Below are positions 46,001 to 60,002 of a DNA stretch of 64,000 bases, in pieces. This stretch comes from Pseudopithomyces maydicus (lineage: Eukaryota; Ascomycota; Dothideomycetes; Pleosporales; Didymosphaeriaceae). Location of the stretch: NCBI GenBank assembly GCA_026873275.1, contig JANTUC010000007.1:62001-126000 (forward strand), written 5' to 3'. The position numbers and the translations under genes were made by a program. The notes below the pieces were generated by a model, which was not told the DNA's origin, did no database searches, and was given only the letters and a program-made list of their open reading frames with translations. How positions within the stretch are numbered: the stretch's first letter is position 1; every line of letters begins with the position of its first letter.

Positions 46001-49000
46001 GGATCCACCTGGAAGGAGTGAAAGCCGTAAGGTACCGGGAGCGCTTTTGAGTGAGCCGTCAAGTCAGCCTGAAGTTGGGCGATGTGGTCAGTGCTACCAC
46101 TGATGACAGTGGCAGAGGGGCTATTGATGCAGGATATGCTGCAGGACGAATACTCCGGGTGAGATTCGAGGAGGCCTTGGGCGACCGTGGCAGACATAGA
46201 CACGGCCAGCATCGCAAAAGTATCAGCCTCACAGCGGTCGAGAAGCAGGAGAGCACGCTGACCGACCAAATACAGTACATCTGTCAGCGAGAGGACACCG
46301 GCGACATGAAGAGCAGCATACTCGCCCAGCGAATGTCCTATCACCATGGACGGTTGTACGCCAGCCGACTTCCAAAAAGCGGCAAGGCCGATCTCGAGGG
46401 TAAGCACGGCTAGCTGGGTATGCACTGTAGTCTTGGTCGACATGTCGATACCATTGTCGGTAATGAGATCGAGAAAAGGCGGAAAGCCGTGATGTTCGCA
46501 GATGGTCACGCAGAGATCGACCGACTCGCGGAATGCCGGACTTGTACGATATAATTCGCCGCCCATGCCCGCGTAGTGAGATCCCTGCCCACCAAAGACA
46601 AAGACAACGGGCGAGGTCTGCTGCGACAATGGCGGTGACACTTTCGCGTCTGGGGAGTCGATGTTCGCCTCGAGCTTGGTGATTAGCTCTTGAGTTGTTG
46701 ACGCAGTGCAGGCGAATCTGATCGGATGGTGCATCCTCCTCGCGGTGGTAGTATAGGCAACGTCTTCAATCCTAGCAGCTGGATTTGCGCGTAGCCACTC
46801 GATCAGTTTGCCTTTGTTTGCATGGTGCGCCGCCTGTGTTCTGGCGGAGGTGACGACAACATGACCGGATCGGGGATCTACCGTTCTCTTGATACCATCG
46901 ACAGTAGCACTACGCTCGTTATAGTCTTCTAGGAGCAGGCATGCATTACCGCCCGCTGCGTCAAAGTTGTTGAGTAAAATGCGTCTCGGCTCACGAGAGG
47001 ATACAGACCTTTTCTTGAAGACTTTGGGCTCTGAAGAGATTTCGATATTGAGCTCTGATAGTGGTCCAAACTTTGGGTTGAGAGCATGTGGCATGCCCGC
47101 CTGTGGAGGAATAATGTCTTCCTTGAACATCATGATACATTTTAGCAGGGAGGCCATTCCGGCGGCCCCTTCGCTGTGGCCGAAGTTGGCCTTGACGCTT
47201 CCCACCGGGATGGGTCCGTCAGCTTGCCGCTTGTGCTTGAATAGACTTCCAACGGCACCCATCTCTGCTGGGTCTCCAATCTGAGTGCCCGTTCCATGCA
47301 TCTCAACATATGAAACGTCATCCGGAGAGACGTGTGCGTTGCGTAGGACCTTCCGAAAGAGCCTTTCCTGTGCCCCTGCGTCGGAGGTGGTAATGGACGT
47401 CGAGTTACCGGAATGGTTTCTTCCAGAGCCTGCTATCACTGCTAGTATATTGTCATTATGCGCCACCGCATCCTCGAGCCGCTTAAGCACCACAGTTCCT
47501 ACGAAATCGGCACGGCAATAACCGTCTGCATCGTCACGGTATGTTTTGCAATTACCAGTATCCGACAGCACACCGGCTTTGCTAAGACAGGTGAAAGAAT
47601 GGGGCCAACTTAGTATGTTGCTGGCGCCCGCGACAGCCATATCAATGTCCTTTGACTTCAAGCTCATACATGCCAGGTGGATAGACGAGGTGGTCGACGC
47701 ACATGCAGAGTCGAGCGCGTACGTCGGGCCCTCCCACTTGAACTGCCATGCCAGGCGCGCAGGGCCAAAGGCACGCTGAACCCCTTGCAGCGTATACGAG
47801 TCACATCCGAGTGTCGGATGGCTCGCGTCATGCCAGTCATCGCTGACTTGCCCGTAGAAAGCGGCGATCCGGTTTGGATCTGTTGCTTTCGATCGTTCGT
47901 TCGAGTAACCGGCCATTTCGAGTGCCTCGTAAGTGCTCATCAAGAACTGTCGGTGGCCTGGATCCATTAACATGGCTTCTCTAGGCGAGATATGGAAGAA
48001 CCGGGAGTCGAAGTTTCCCGGCTTGTCCATGAAGCAGCCGAATCTGGTCGTCATGGTGCACTTCTTGTCGCCCTGCCCGTGCTCTGCGCAATAAAACTCA
48101 TCTAAATCGAAGCGATCCTTGGGAACTTCTCGGCAGAGGTCTTGCTTAGACATGATGAGATCCCAGAATTCATGCATATTGTCACATCCTGGGCCCCGAC
48201 CAGATATTCCCACGATCGCGATCCGGCCGCTCTGCAAGGGAGTTGGCACTCCATCGTGCATCTGAAGAAGGCTGTTTTCGTCCTCAATAAACACGTCTCT
48301 TCCCGTCGCTTTCAAAGCACCAGCCAAGTACGGTGCGTGGCTGCTAGTCCCAATCTGAATCACCCTGATAGACCTGACTCCATCGAGCTTGGCGTTAAGC
48401 TTGTCAACGACCTGAGGAATGTCCAATGTACGTGAGAGAACTTGCGAGCAGATGGCTCTGAGCATGTCTCCCCAGTTGCTGTAGGTGGTACCAGGATTGT
48501 CCATGCCCCAGAGACTCTGACTGGGACAACAGAGTGGCTTATCTAGTAGCTCCGATTTCTCCCCTACAATGTACTCGATATCTTTCGGCGAGAGATTGAT
48601 AGTGTGTTGGAGGGCATGTATGTTCAGCGGTTTCTTTGCGAGATCCTTTACGGCAGGACATTGGTGGATGAAGAGTGCCAAAACCGACGGGGGCCCGATA
48701 ATGGTACTCCATCCGGCTCCTATGATGCCAACCTGCGCTCTTTTGATGGACGGGATGCCCACGCTCCGTTGAAACTGACTAAGAGCTCTGCGGAGATCAT
48801 CTGCTGAGATACCCACGATGGCCCAGCCCCAAACACCAGGCTCGTCTTCCGCTGATCTAGACCTAACTGATGTAAACTTGCAGAGCCTTACAAGTAACCG
48901 GGCCACCTCAAGAGATGCGTCGCGTAAGGCGTTAAAGTCTGTGGAGATGGCCAACGCCGAGAGAGTCAACAGCCCCCTGATATACCAAGCCATTCAGTTT

Positions 49001-49358
49001 GTCCAGTAGACCCGAGAAGATGCGGCTCTCGCTTCATCCACTGGAGTAGAATTGCCGCTCTTATGGTATGCAGTAGTATAGCCCTTGCCATGCCAAATTT
49101 GTCGGTATTGTGACGATATCTCTCACCGAGCTCTTGCAGGCTTGAAAAAGTACCCAAGCTGTCTTGCAATGCACGATCCAGCACTATCGCTCTAGTCTCT
49201 GTGTTTATCACGTCGGTCAGATCGTCTAGAAATGACTGTAGCCATGGTGTTGAGCCGGCTTGCTTGTAGACCTGGTCAAGGCCATCGAGCCATGAGTCCG
49301 TCTGGTCTCCAAAGAGGAGGACTGTCCTCGCCTGCTGTAGGTCTCTTTTGGCTTCCAT
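43028..49358 (-). CDS. radS2: Non-reducing polyketide synthase, resorcylic acid lactone type (SAT-KS-AT-PT-ACP-TE)
   Basis: Iterative type I PKS of about 2,100 aa. It takes a reduced starter chain, extends it with malonyl units, folds the resorcylate ring and releases a macrolactone. SAT: residues about 1-350, with GISGG at the nucleophile position. KS: Cys at about 47703 (DSACAST), His in MHGTGT and KANFGHSEG. AT: GHSLGE, serine at about 46330. PT: NGHRMQGLPICPGS at about 45345, with GESLVHLAGF later. ACP: LGVDSIMAIEI at about 44250. TE: GGFSGGAM at about 43640; stop at 43028. Breaks of -1 lie at the C5 run 48973-48977, C5 44435-44439, C3 44377-44379 and about 43985-43999. The long central frame is intact. 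ATG 49358 (MEAKRDLQQ) was preferred to one 13 codons upstream. It is the counterpart of Rdc1/RadS2. Confidence 0.9.
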
Positions 49359-49921
49359 TGGCGGTATTGTCAGAGATTTGGAGAGAGGATAGAACAAAAC
49401 AACCTTTCATGGGAGGAAATAATCCAAGCAGGGTAGTATCTGTAAATGCATGACCCGGTGATGCAGTATAACCTTACTTTTTACAATGTACCTGTCTATA
49501 CCAATTCATCTGTCATGAAGGGTGGAAGACGAAAAGCAGTTGATTATCTTACCTTACTCGGATGACACTCCAATAGACCTCCCGGCATAATCACAACAGA
49601 TAAGCCAGTAATTCAAGAACTAGCAAGCTACGTACTGTGCCCCTGATTGTTTAAGATCTCGATCGTTGGTCAATTTATCTTGAAAGACAATCATCACGAA
49701 TTTTTTACATGAGGTCCAGTCATGTTTCGCGATCATTCCACCATCGGTTCTTCTTGTATCGATAGCGCGAATTTTACTGTGATACCGATGCCTAATTAGG
49801 TCTGCTATCGTATTAATGCTAGGGCTGTGGGAAGCCAGTCGATCGGGATGCATGGGCAGACGATTATCTTCCAGACCTGTCGAAACAGCGATCTCTGCCA
49901 AGCCCTCGTGGGAATATGTCT

Positions 49922-49937
49922 GTCAGCTTATTGCATT
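49922..49937 (+). promoter_or_regulatory. Candidate cluster motif, copy 1
   Basis: GTCAGCTTATTGCATT. It is exactly repeated 64 bases further on and recurs with two transitions upstream of the halogenase gene. Confidence 0.4.
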
Positions 49938-49985
49938 CTGTGGACTGAAACGACCACATACATTTGAAATGCTCCGGTCAGCCTG

Positions 49986-50001
49986 GTCAGCTTATTGCAT
50001 T
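49986..50001 (+). promoter_or_regulatory. Candidate cluster motif, copy 2
   Basis: Second exact GTCAGCTTATTGCATT, in the same orientation as copy 1. Confidence 0.4.
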
Positions 50002-50644
50002 TACTTAATCGGCGCCTTTCTTACTCGGCAGTAAACGGCGTCCTGAGGATACGAGATTAAGAGCTTAATTATGATCATATAGAAGGGTAACATCTAGATT
50101 TTGAATTACAGTGTTATTAGAGTCACAAAATCTGCAAAAGTTGAAGTAGAGAAATATTCTAGTGATATAATCCTGTTAGAAATTCTAGGCTTAGATTTTG
50201 TAATTTTTATCATTAATTTAGTAGTAGACACTTTTATATACAAGATTTGTTAAAAGACTAAATAATGAATTACGAACTATATCGATTTATTTACAATATG
50301 AGTTTTAGAATTTTAGAATTAGAAGTCTAACATTTTAATAGACCCTAATAACTTATTACACCGGATATTTGAAAAAGCATCTATAAAGTGCGCTCTATAA
50401 TAGAGCAGCCTTAAATGCCTAATAGAGTATAGGTATTAATAAGGATAAATACTATTGATGAAAAAAGAAAGGTCATGATAGGTTCTGCTTTTCTAAAAGT
50501 AAGGGTAGACTGGGCACCCACTATTAGAGTAGAATGGAAATGACGGCTCTTTCAGCAGTTGCTCCCTTCTAGATTTACTCTTTACTATTAACAAGCCCGT
50601 TGATTATAGAGTTTTCTCCTTCTGCTAGTTCTGTCTTCCTCAGA

Positions 50645-52304
50645 ATGGCGGCTAGAAATGCTGCTGGCCATACGGCAAGGCAAACCCACACCAGCCACAT
50701 CAACTACATCTCTCTGATACTTGATCAAGGCGTGCTACCTCCGGGAGCGCAGCAACAACAATATGCTGGCACCGGAACAGAGAACGACCCTTATATTGTG
50801 CGCTGGATGGAAACAGATCCCCGGAACCCACAACAGTGGAGTAAGGCGTACAGATGGTTCTTGACGTTTGTCGTCGCCTTTGCGACTTTGACTGTCAGCT
50901 TTTCATCGAGTGCTTACTCTGGAGGTTAGCTCAATGGTCAAATTCTTTGTCTGGTACTCTCTAAATACTGCAGGCATCGAGAATATGCTGGAGTATTTTG
51001 ACGCCTCGGAGGTTGTCATTACGTTAGGGCTGTCGATGTTTGTACTTGGCTTCGCAATTGGTCCACTACTATGGGCACCCCTCTCTGAGATGTACGGACG
51101 ACAGCTCCTCTTTGCAACGACATTTGGGGCTTTTACTGCCTTTAGTGCTGGTGCAGCCGGATCAAACAACGTTGCAACGCTTATTATTACCCGATTTCTC
51201 GCTGGTACGTTTGGAAGCAGCTCACTAACTAATTCTGGTGGTGTGATCGCCGATATGTTCCACTCTGACGATCGGGGATTGGCCATGACTGTCTTTGCCG
51301 CTGCACCCTTCATGGGACCTGTCCTAGGACCTATTATCGCTGGATTCCTTGGCCAAGCTGCAGGGTGGCGCTGGGTTCTTGGATTCCTTGCTGCATTCTG
51401 TGGCCTGATGTGGATAATAGGACTGCTCTTTGTCCCTGAGACGTATGCTCCGGTTCTCCTCAGGAAGCGAGCGGCGCAACTGTCGAAGCACACTGGCGAT
51501 GGCAAGGTCTATCGCAGTGCTATCGATGTCCATACTGGCAAAAAGTCTCTTCTTGAGCTCTACAAGATAGGCTTGTCTCGTCCATGGCAGATGTTGATCT
51601 TCGAACCCATCGTCCTGATCTTGTCTATCTATCAGGCCATCATCTACGGAATCCTGTATTTGCTTTTTGGAGCTTTCCCCATTGTGTATCGCCAGAAGCG
51701 GGGATGGTCCGAAGGAGTCAGTGAGCTGGCGTTCCTCGGTATCATGATTGGCATGATCCTCTCACTCATCTATTTTTTCTTTGTTGACGATTACTTCTTT
51801 CAAAAGACCATTCGCAAGACAAACGGAAAACCTCCTCCGGAAGCGCGCCTACCATCACTCGCTCTAGGGGGTATTATCCTCCCCATAGGGCTCTTCTGGT
51901 TTTCCTGGACTAACAGCCCGAACATCCACTGGATGGTTTCAATTGCCGCTGGCGTGCCGTTCGGTTTCGGAATGGTTCTTATCTTTCAAGCTGGTATGAA
52001 TTATCTCATCGACTCATACGTCATATTTGCTGCCTCGGTGCTTGCTGCCTCAACTGTACTTCGTGCTGCCGCCGGGTGCGCGTTTCCGCTTTTCACTCCA
52101 TTTATGTATGATGATCTTGGAATCCACTGGGCTAGCTCAATTCCCGCTTTCCTCTCGCTCGCATGCGTGCCCTTCCCTTTTCTGTTCATGAAATATGGGG
52201 CCCGGATTCGGCAAAAGTGCAAGTATGCTGCAGAAGCGGATACGTTCATGCGGATGATGCGACGAGAACATGAACAAGAAACGAATAAGGAAACGAAGAT
52301 GTAG
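50645..52304 (+). CDS. MFS exporter of the polyketide cluster (DHA1 family)
   Basis: 12-TM drug/H+ antiporter-type protein of about 537 aa, predicted to export the cluster product from the cell. Start MAARNAAGHT at 50645; an ATG 15 codons upstream (50600) is possible. One 49-bp intron, 50925-50973, restores SSAYSGGIENML. Motifs: NPQQWSKAYRWFLTF before TM1; LLWAPLSEMYGR (motif A); RFLAGTFGSSSLTN; GPVLGPIIAGFLGQAAGWRW (motif C). A long charged loop and a Glu/Lys-rich C-terminus follow. It is divergent from the NR-PKS gene and shares its upstream region. Radicicol clusters carry such a transporter. Export may also provide self-protection, which is inference. The frame is intact. Confidence 0.88.
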
Positions 52305-52541
52305 AAAGGGAAGGACAAGAAGTCGAGAGGAGCTCAGACCTTGCTCTGCAGGAATCTGAAGAGGTGAATGTCGAGAAGAAGAGCAACAAGTAGAGAAAAG
52401 TTGGTGTTCTAGGTTTTCAATGTCCATCTACTTCCATCATTCCGCGGTGGAACAACTTGGTAGATAATTCTCCCGAATCTACATCGGTCGAGATCTTGTC
52501 TAGACGGAGACCTGCCGCCCTATAAACTTACGCCCTCGATA

Positions 52542-53769
52542 CTATCTTCCCCTAGCCTTCCTGCTCAAGTCACCCCCATGCGCTACCAGCGCCTGTACGA
52601 TATCCATCTCCCCGTTCCCCACAGCGATGTGCACGGGCGTCCATCCGGTTGTGTTCTCAGCATTTGGGTCGGCGCCGTGGTCGAGCAGGCGCAGCGCTGC
52701 GGCGAGCTTCCGGCCCGCCACCGCGACATGCAACGCCGTGTTGGCTTCGCTGTCGGTCTCATCCACGGCCAGGTCTCCGCTCGCAAGCAGCATATCAATC
52801 ATGTCCTCATGGCCCCCCTTGGAGGCGATGTGTAGTGTGGTCTCGAAAGGTTCATCGTTATCTTGATTGTCGTGGTCGTTGGTGCCGTAGCTTCTTGCTA
52901 ATGTCTTATCGTCGTTGTGGGTGGCTCCGTCTAGTAGGCTGAGCCGGGAGGAGATTCGGGATGGCTGGAGGGAAATAGGTTGTTGGCGCTTTGCGGATTG
53001 TATGTTAGCAAACTAATTGGGGAGAGAGCGCGATGCCTACTGTGTTGCTGTTCTGTGTGGTGCTCTGGGTGAGCGTAGGAAGATGTGTAGATGAACCCCC
53101 GTGAGCTATCCACTCAGTCGTATTGATATTCGGAGACAAAGGGAGATTGGCCTCAACCTCTGGCGAAGAAATGTTGGTCTCTGTTGAGAAATCGCTGGGC
53201 CATTGCATAATATTAGACGGGTCGTTCGTTGTCTTTAGCATATTCATTTCGGATCTAGTATATGATTAGATATGTGGTGCATCGCGACCTCAAAAGTTGA
53301 GTTACTTACTGCGGCCAAATCGATACCGCCACTAGGGTGTCGTAGAGTTGGTTCAGGCGGTCTGTTGAAGTCTCCTCCGACTGTACATGAAACGAAGCAC
53401 TTTTAGGTACACCAAGCAAATCACTATTACAAGTACTGCCAAGTGGTACTGCCTGGGAATCACTGCCTCGAATATTACTACTCTGCATCAGACGCTTGCG
53501 ATTGTTCTTGCTAGATGGATTGCCTGGCTTCTCGGGGGCTTTCGGCGTCGCATGCAATCGGGTCGTTGTGTTTCCATCTGTCGCGACATTTTCAGTGGCA
53601 GATGTACTAGTTGTTCCAGAAGATGAGCTAGGGATTAATGATGCCCTCTTATCTGTTATACGTGTGTTACAATCCTAGAATTTGAAGTGAGGTGAAGGGT
53701 CGCTAGCTTACTCCGAAATCTACGTTGAGCCTCTCTGTTTTGAATCCTTCGACGCTCAACAGCCTCCAT
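52542..53769 (-). CDS. bZIP-basic-region / ankyrin-repeat transcription regulator
   Basis: 353-aa protein in four exons: 53769-53712, 53652-53310, 53254-53041 and 52988-52542. All introns are GT-AG and the summed length is in frame. The N-terminus MEAVERRRIQNREAQRRFR is a Yap/bZIP-type DNA-contact basic region (R-x-x-NREAQRRFR). No heptad leucine zipper follows. A Ser/Thr/Asn-rich middle comes next, then at least three ankyrin-like units at the C-terminus: TLHIASKGGHEDMIDMLLAS, TALHVAVAGRKLAAALRLL, TPVHIAVGNGEMDIVQAL. Fungal secondary-metabolite clusters sometimes encode bZIP-ankyrin regulators. Its position between exporter and halogenase makes it the likely pathway-specific activator. Dimerisation through the ankyrin part, or with another bZIP protein, is speculation. 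Confidence 0.8.
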
Positions 53770-54954
53770 TAAGTGATTAACTGAGATGAGTTACTCCTTC
53801 TCTCTCTCTATTTCTCTCTCCCGCCGTATGTGTGGGTGAGTAAGTGTGTAAGTGTATATGTGAGTGTATTTATGAGTGTATATTTGAGTGTGTATGTAAG
53901 TGTATATATATGTGTCTATCCATATCTATGTATTTGTGTGCGTACATATATACACATATATTGTATGTGTACGCGTGTGTATGTAGGATGCGCCGAAAGG
54001 GTGTACCTTAGTACTACGCGCTAGCTATATAGAGGCCAATAGTAAGCCCCGCTCTTCCTTTGTCAAACGCTATATTCAACTTGGATTAGCTCGAGCAGAT
54101 GAAAGAAACTGATTATTCAGGAAGTTACCCCAGCATTTGATGCTTCTCTCGTACGTTTCAAGCAAGTAAGATAAGGTAAGCAAACGCCCGGGTGAGCCCA
54201 TACCCAGGTCGGTCGATCCATCACAATGGCGAGCGCTTTCGAAGTTGTCCAATCGACCAGACTATGGAACGCACACAAAAGAGGCTCTACTCGCGAATGA
54301 GGCTCCCCCTCTACATACAGAACGCTCGTAGTGGCTGCCTCGCAAGCTTTTTTATGGGAGGATTATGGCACGCCACATGACGGCCTCAAAATGGCGCAGT
54401 AAGATATCGGCGCGCTGCTGCCTATGGGAGCATGTGTGCGGCGTGGACCACAATCTTGCATTACGGAACAGAGACATGACCTCTCTACAGATGGCAGCGT
54501 TTCATGGACATTAGTCTGACAAATACCGTCCATGACATTCCCTGCATGGTTCTCACGAGTGAACTTCGAGGGATTGGATGATGTGGTCTGGTAGCAGAAT
54601 GAAGGGGAGCAATCAGGAACGGAAGCGAGAAGGAACGGGAGCGGGTGTGGCAGCGGAAGGATTTGGGGGATTGTACAGTTAGAGTATCTGGCGTGACAGG
54701 ATGATAAAGACATACAAGGATCGCCAGAGCTTTTTCCAGAAAGATCAGACCTGGCCAAGGGTCAGGGTTCCACCTGCACCCAATGGGGGAGCAGTACTAA
54801 GCACCTCCTTTTCCGGGCCGTTAGCTTACACTGCAGCATGGGTTTGGAACTGATTGGGGTATACGGTGACAGTACATTTTTCGCTTGGCTGACAGGGGTA
54901 GTACGCAAGTTAGAAACTCCCGACGATCAATCAAATTAAAACTACACAACATGG
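53770..54954. other. Intergenic region between regulator and halogenase
   Basis: About 1.2 kb: upstream region of the regulator (minus strand) and 3' flank of the halogenase gene. It includes a CT-rich tract (53790-53822), a GTGTAT-type minisatellite and no supported gene. Confidence 0.55.
53826..53990. repeat. TG/TA-rich minisatellite (GTGAGTGTAT-like)
   Basis: Imperfect units of about 12-18 bases built on GAGTGTAT / AAGTGTATAT, about 60-220 bp upstream of the bZIP-ankyrin start codon. Confidence 0.75.
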
Positions 54955-57792
<2,838 letters not shown>

Positions 57793-59483
57793 CTATTCAG
57801 CTCGCTCTTCTCCATCAAATCCGCTCTCCCTCACAACCCGAGCCAGCTTTACGTATAACGGGGTTTTGGCCCCCACTAGGAACGCCTTCTGATTAATCCA
57901 ACCCCGGCTTTCCTCGCAGAGCTCAACATCAAAATGCCACAAAAACTTTGCAAGTAGAAATCGCATTTCGTGGTATGCGAGACTACCCCAAGTTAGTACA
58001 ATCTATATGTGTTCGTAAGTAATAACTCTCACCTCTTCCCAATACAGTCCCTTGGCCCTGATGAGAAGGGACTCAACGCTTCCCTACGATCATTTGCGAA
58101 CTCAGTAGCGGGTTTCGAAGCCCATCGCTCAGGGCAGAATTCTTCAGGACGAGTAAAATGTGTTGGTGAATGGTACGCAGCATAGTGAGCGTAATAAACC
58201 ACGGCCTGTCTAAACATCAGTGCATTTCTTAATGACATGCAGCAGCGATCATACGTCAGGTGGTAGTGCTTGGCCGTCAAGTGAGGCTCCTGTTGACGTA
58301 ACACGGCGAGGAAGGCCGCCGGGCACCGGCGGATATACCCGAAGACCTTCATCGATGCACATTTGCAGATACTCTAACTGTGGAAGAGAAACAGTATTCA
58401 TCTCATCCGGCGACGTGAACTTGCTTCGAATCTCGTCCACAAGGATTTTCATCTTGTCAGGGTTTTGGCAAAGGAGGTAGGTTAGTGCGCTCAGCAATGA
58501 AGCCGTTGTGTCTGTTCCAGCCATCAGGAAGAGCAACGAGTTCTGGTGCATCTCTCCCAGTGTTAACCCAGAGCCTGTATCCTCGGCTTGCAGGACATGA
58601 GTCCACAAGTCCGGGTGATCAGTGACCTTTTTTTCTAATCGACGATTGACGCGATCATCACTGAACTGCATATTCTCTCGTCTCTTTCGCTTCATAGATG
58701 CTGGCAAAAGTATCTCGAAAGCCGAATCCATATAAGGAAAGGATCTTATCGCTTTCCTCAGGGCACTAAATTTGACGGCAGCAGATATATTTGACACAAA
58801 GGGGATATAGTCCATGTTCTCGAGGAGATTTAGTGAGTCGCCGAAGACCAAATCGGCAGTAAAGTCAAATGCTACGAAGTTCAAGAACCTTACCATGTCA
58901 ACCTTCCCTTCGGCTGCGTAGACTTCGCCGAGTTTCTTCACGAATAAGTTTGTGTATTTGTGAAAAAGCGGTTCTTGTTCCCGAATGGCCCGTTCACTAA
59001 ATGAGGCGGAGAAGATCTTTCGCTGGCGTCGATGTGTCTCGTCATCGGCAGTCAAAAGTCCTTCTGTCCCGTCTCGCCGTATATCCTTCTGGTAGCAGGC
59101 TTTGAAATCCTTTGGAACCTCGCGCTTAGGATTGCGGTGGCCATATATGTCCCTCGAAGCCACTGGATTGATCGTACTAAGTTCCCCGGGGGCGACACGA
59201 ACACACTGGCCATACTTGAGATGGAGGCTGTGAAGCGTCGAAACCTCATCGCCCGATAGGCGCTTGATGGTGATGGGGATTTGCGATGCAGCGTATAGTT
59301 TTGGGCCTGGGAACTTGGCAAGAGGATGAAAGTATACGTTGTAGATTGCCGTACAGAAAAGGTAACCAACTACCTGTCCGTCAAGCACGTTAGTGACTAG
59401 GCTTGGTATGAATATGGGTAGTCGATTCCTACTATGGTTGCGGTAACGGGCAGAAAAAGCGCAGCTTGATGCAATTCTGCCAT
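57793..59483 (-). CDS. radP: Cytochrome P450 of the polyketide cluster (RadP-like)
   Basis: 510-aa haem-thiolate monooxygenase, predicted to oxidise (epoxidise) the macrolactone chain. Exons: 59483-59433, 59373-58255, 58205-58033 and 57982-57793; introns 59, 49 and 50 bp. The first, 17-codon exon ([17 protein letters not shown]) joins in frame to [12 protein letters not shown] and gives a normal N-terminal membrane anchor, with a TCACTAACG branch site in the intron. This is better than starting at the long open frame further up. Motifs: PPGP-like KFPGPK, I-helix [12 protein letters not shown], ExxR in [13 protein letters not shown], and the haem loop [13 protein letters not shown] with the Cys ligand. 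The frame is intact. It is divergent from the HR-PKS gene, which suggests joint control. Confidence 0.9.
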
Positions 59484-59687
59484 GGTCGTTGCAAATTTGA
59501 TGTTCGCTGGCGAAGGATAGGAGCAAGGTGCGGAACTAGTCAGGACAGATCTACAGCCTCAATCCTGATGACAACCGCGCCGGATTTCTACGGGATAAGA
59601 AATTCGGAGAGGCTATTGCAGAAATGTCGACAATATTTGTTGAGGATCCATACCGATTTGGAACGCCTCGGGGGCGGTTAGTAGATG

Positions 59688-59701
59688 CGGTAAGCTTACC
59701 G
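59688..59701. promoter_or_regulatory. 14-bp perfect palindrome in the P450 / HR-PKS promoter
   Basis: CGGTAAGCTTACCG, about 205 bp upstream of the P450 start and 302 bp upstream of the HR-PKS start. It has the CGG-N8-CCG form bound by Zn2Cys6 factors. Its TAAGCT core also resembles the reverse of the cluster motif. Confidence 0.4.
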
Positions 59702-60002
59702 GCACATCCCGTAAAGGATTGATTACAACTACTTCGTACAGTTGCATGCATTTTATCTTCTCGTACGTGTCTAGGTGCTGAATTGATTAGACAGATGATG
59801 TCAAGGAGCGTAAAGGGTCGATCGCAATTGCTTACTTTCTTTCTCCTTGGCACAGATTATCTTCTATTGACCAAATAGGAGAAAGAGTCTGATGGAATTG
59901 ACATGCTGGGGAGGAAGTATAGTTCTAACTACGTATTGTCGAGGTGTGCTCTTCTGATTCTGAACATCATCTGTCTTGGTGTGTTTTATCTATTTGATTC
60001 AG

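Larger units (their letters stand above)
49359..50644. promoter_or_regulatory. Divergent promoter region, NR-PKS / MFS exporter
   Basis: About 1.3 kb of AT-rich DNA between the divergent NR-PKS and exporter genes. It carries two exact copies of a 16-base motif (49922 and 49986). No coding frame of interest is seen. Confidence 0.6.

Noticed and set aside
52305..52541. Continuation of the exporter gene beyond its stop
   Set aside because: The Glu/Lys-rich text after the stop is in another frame and the protein already has the usual C-terminal tail.
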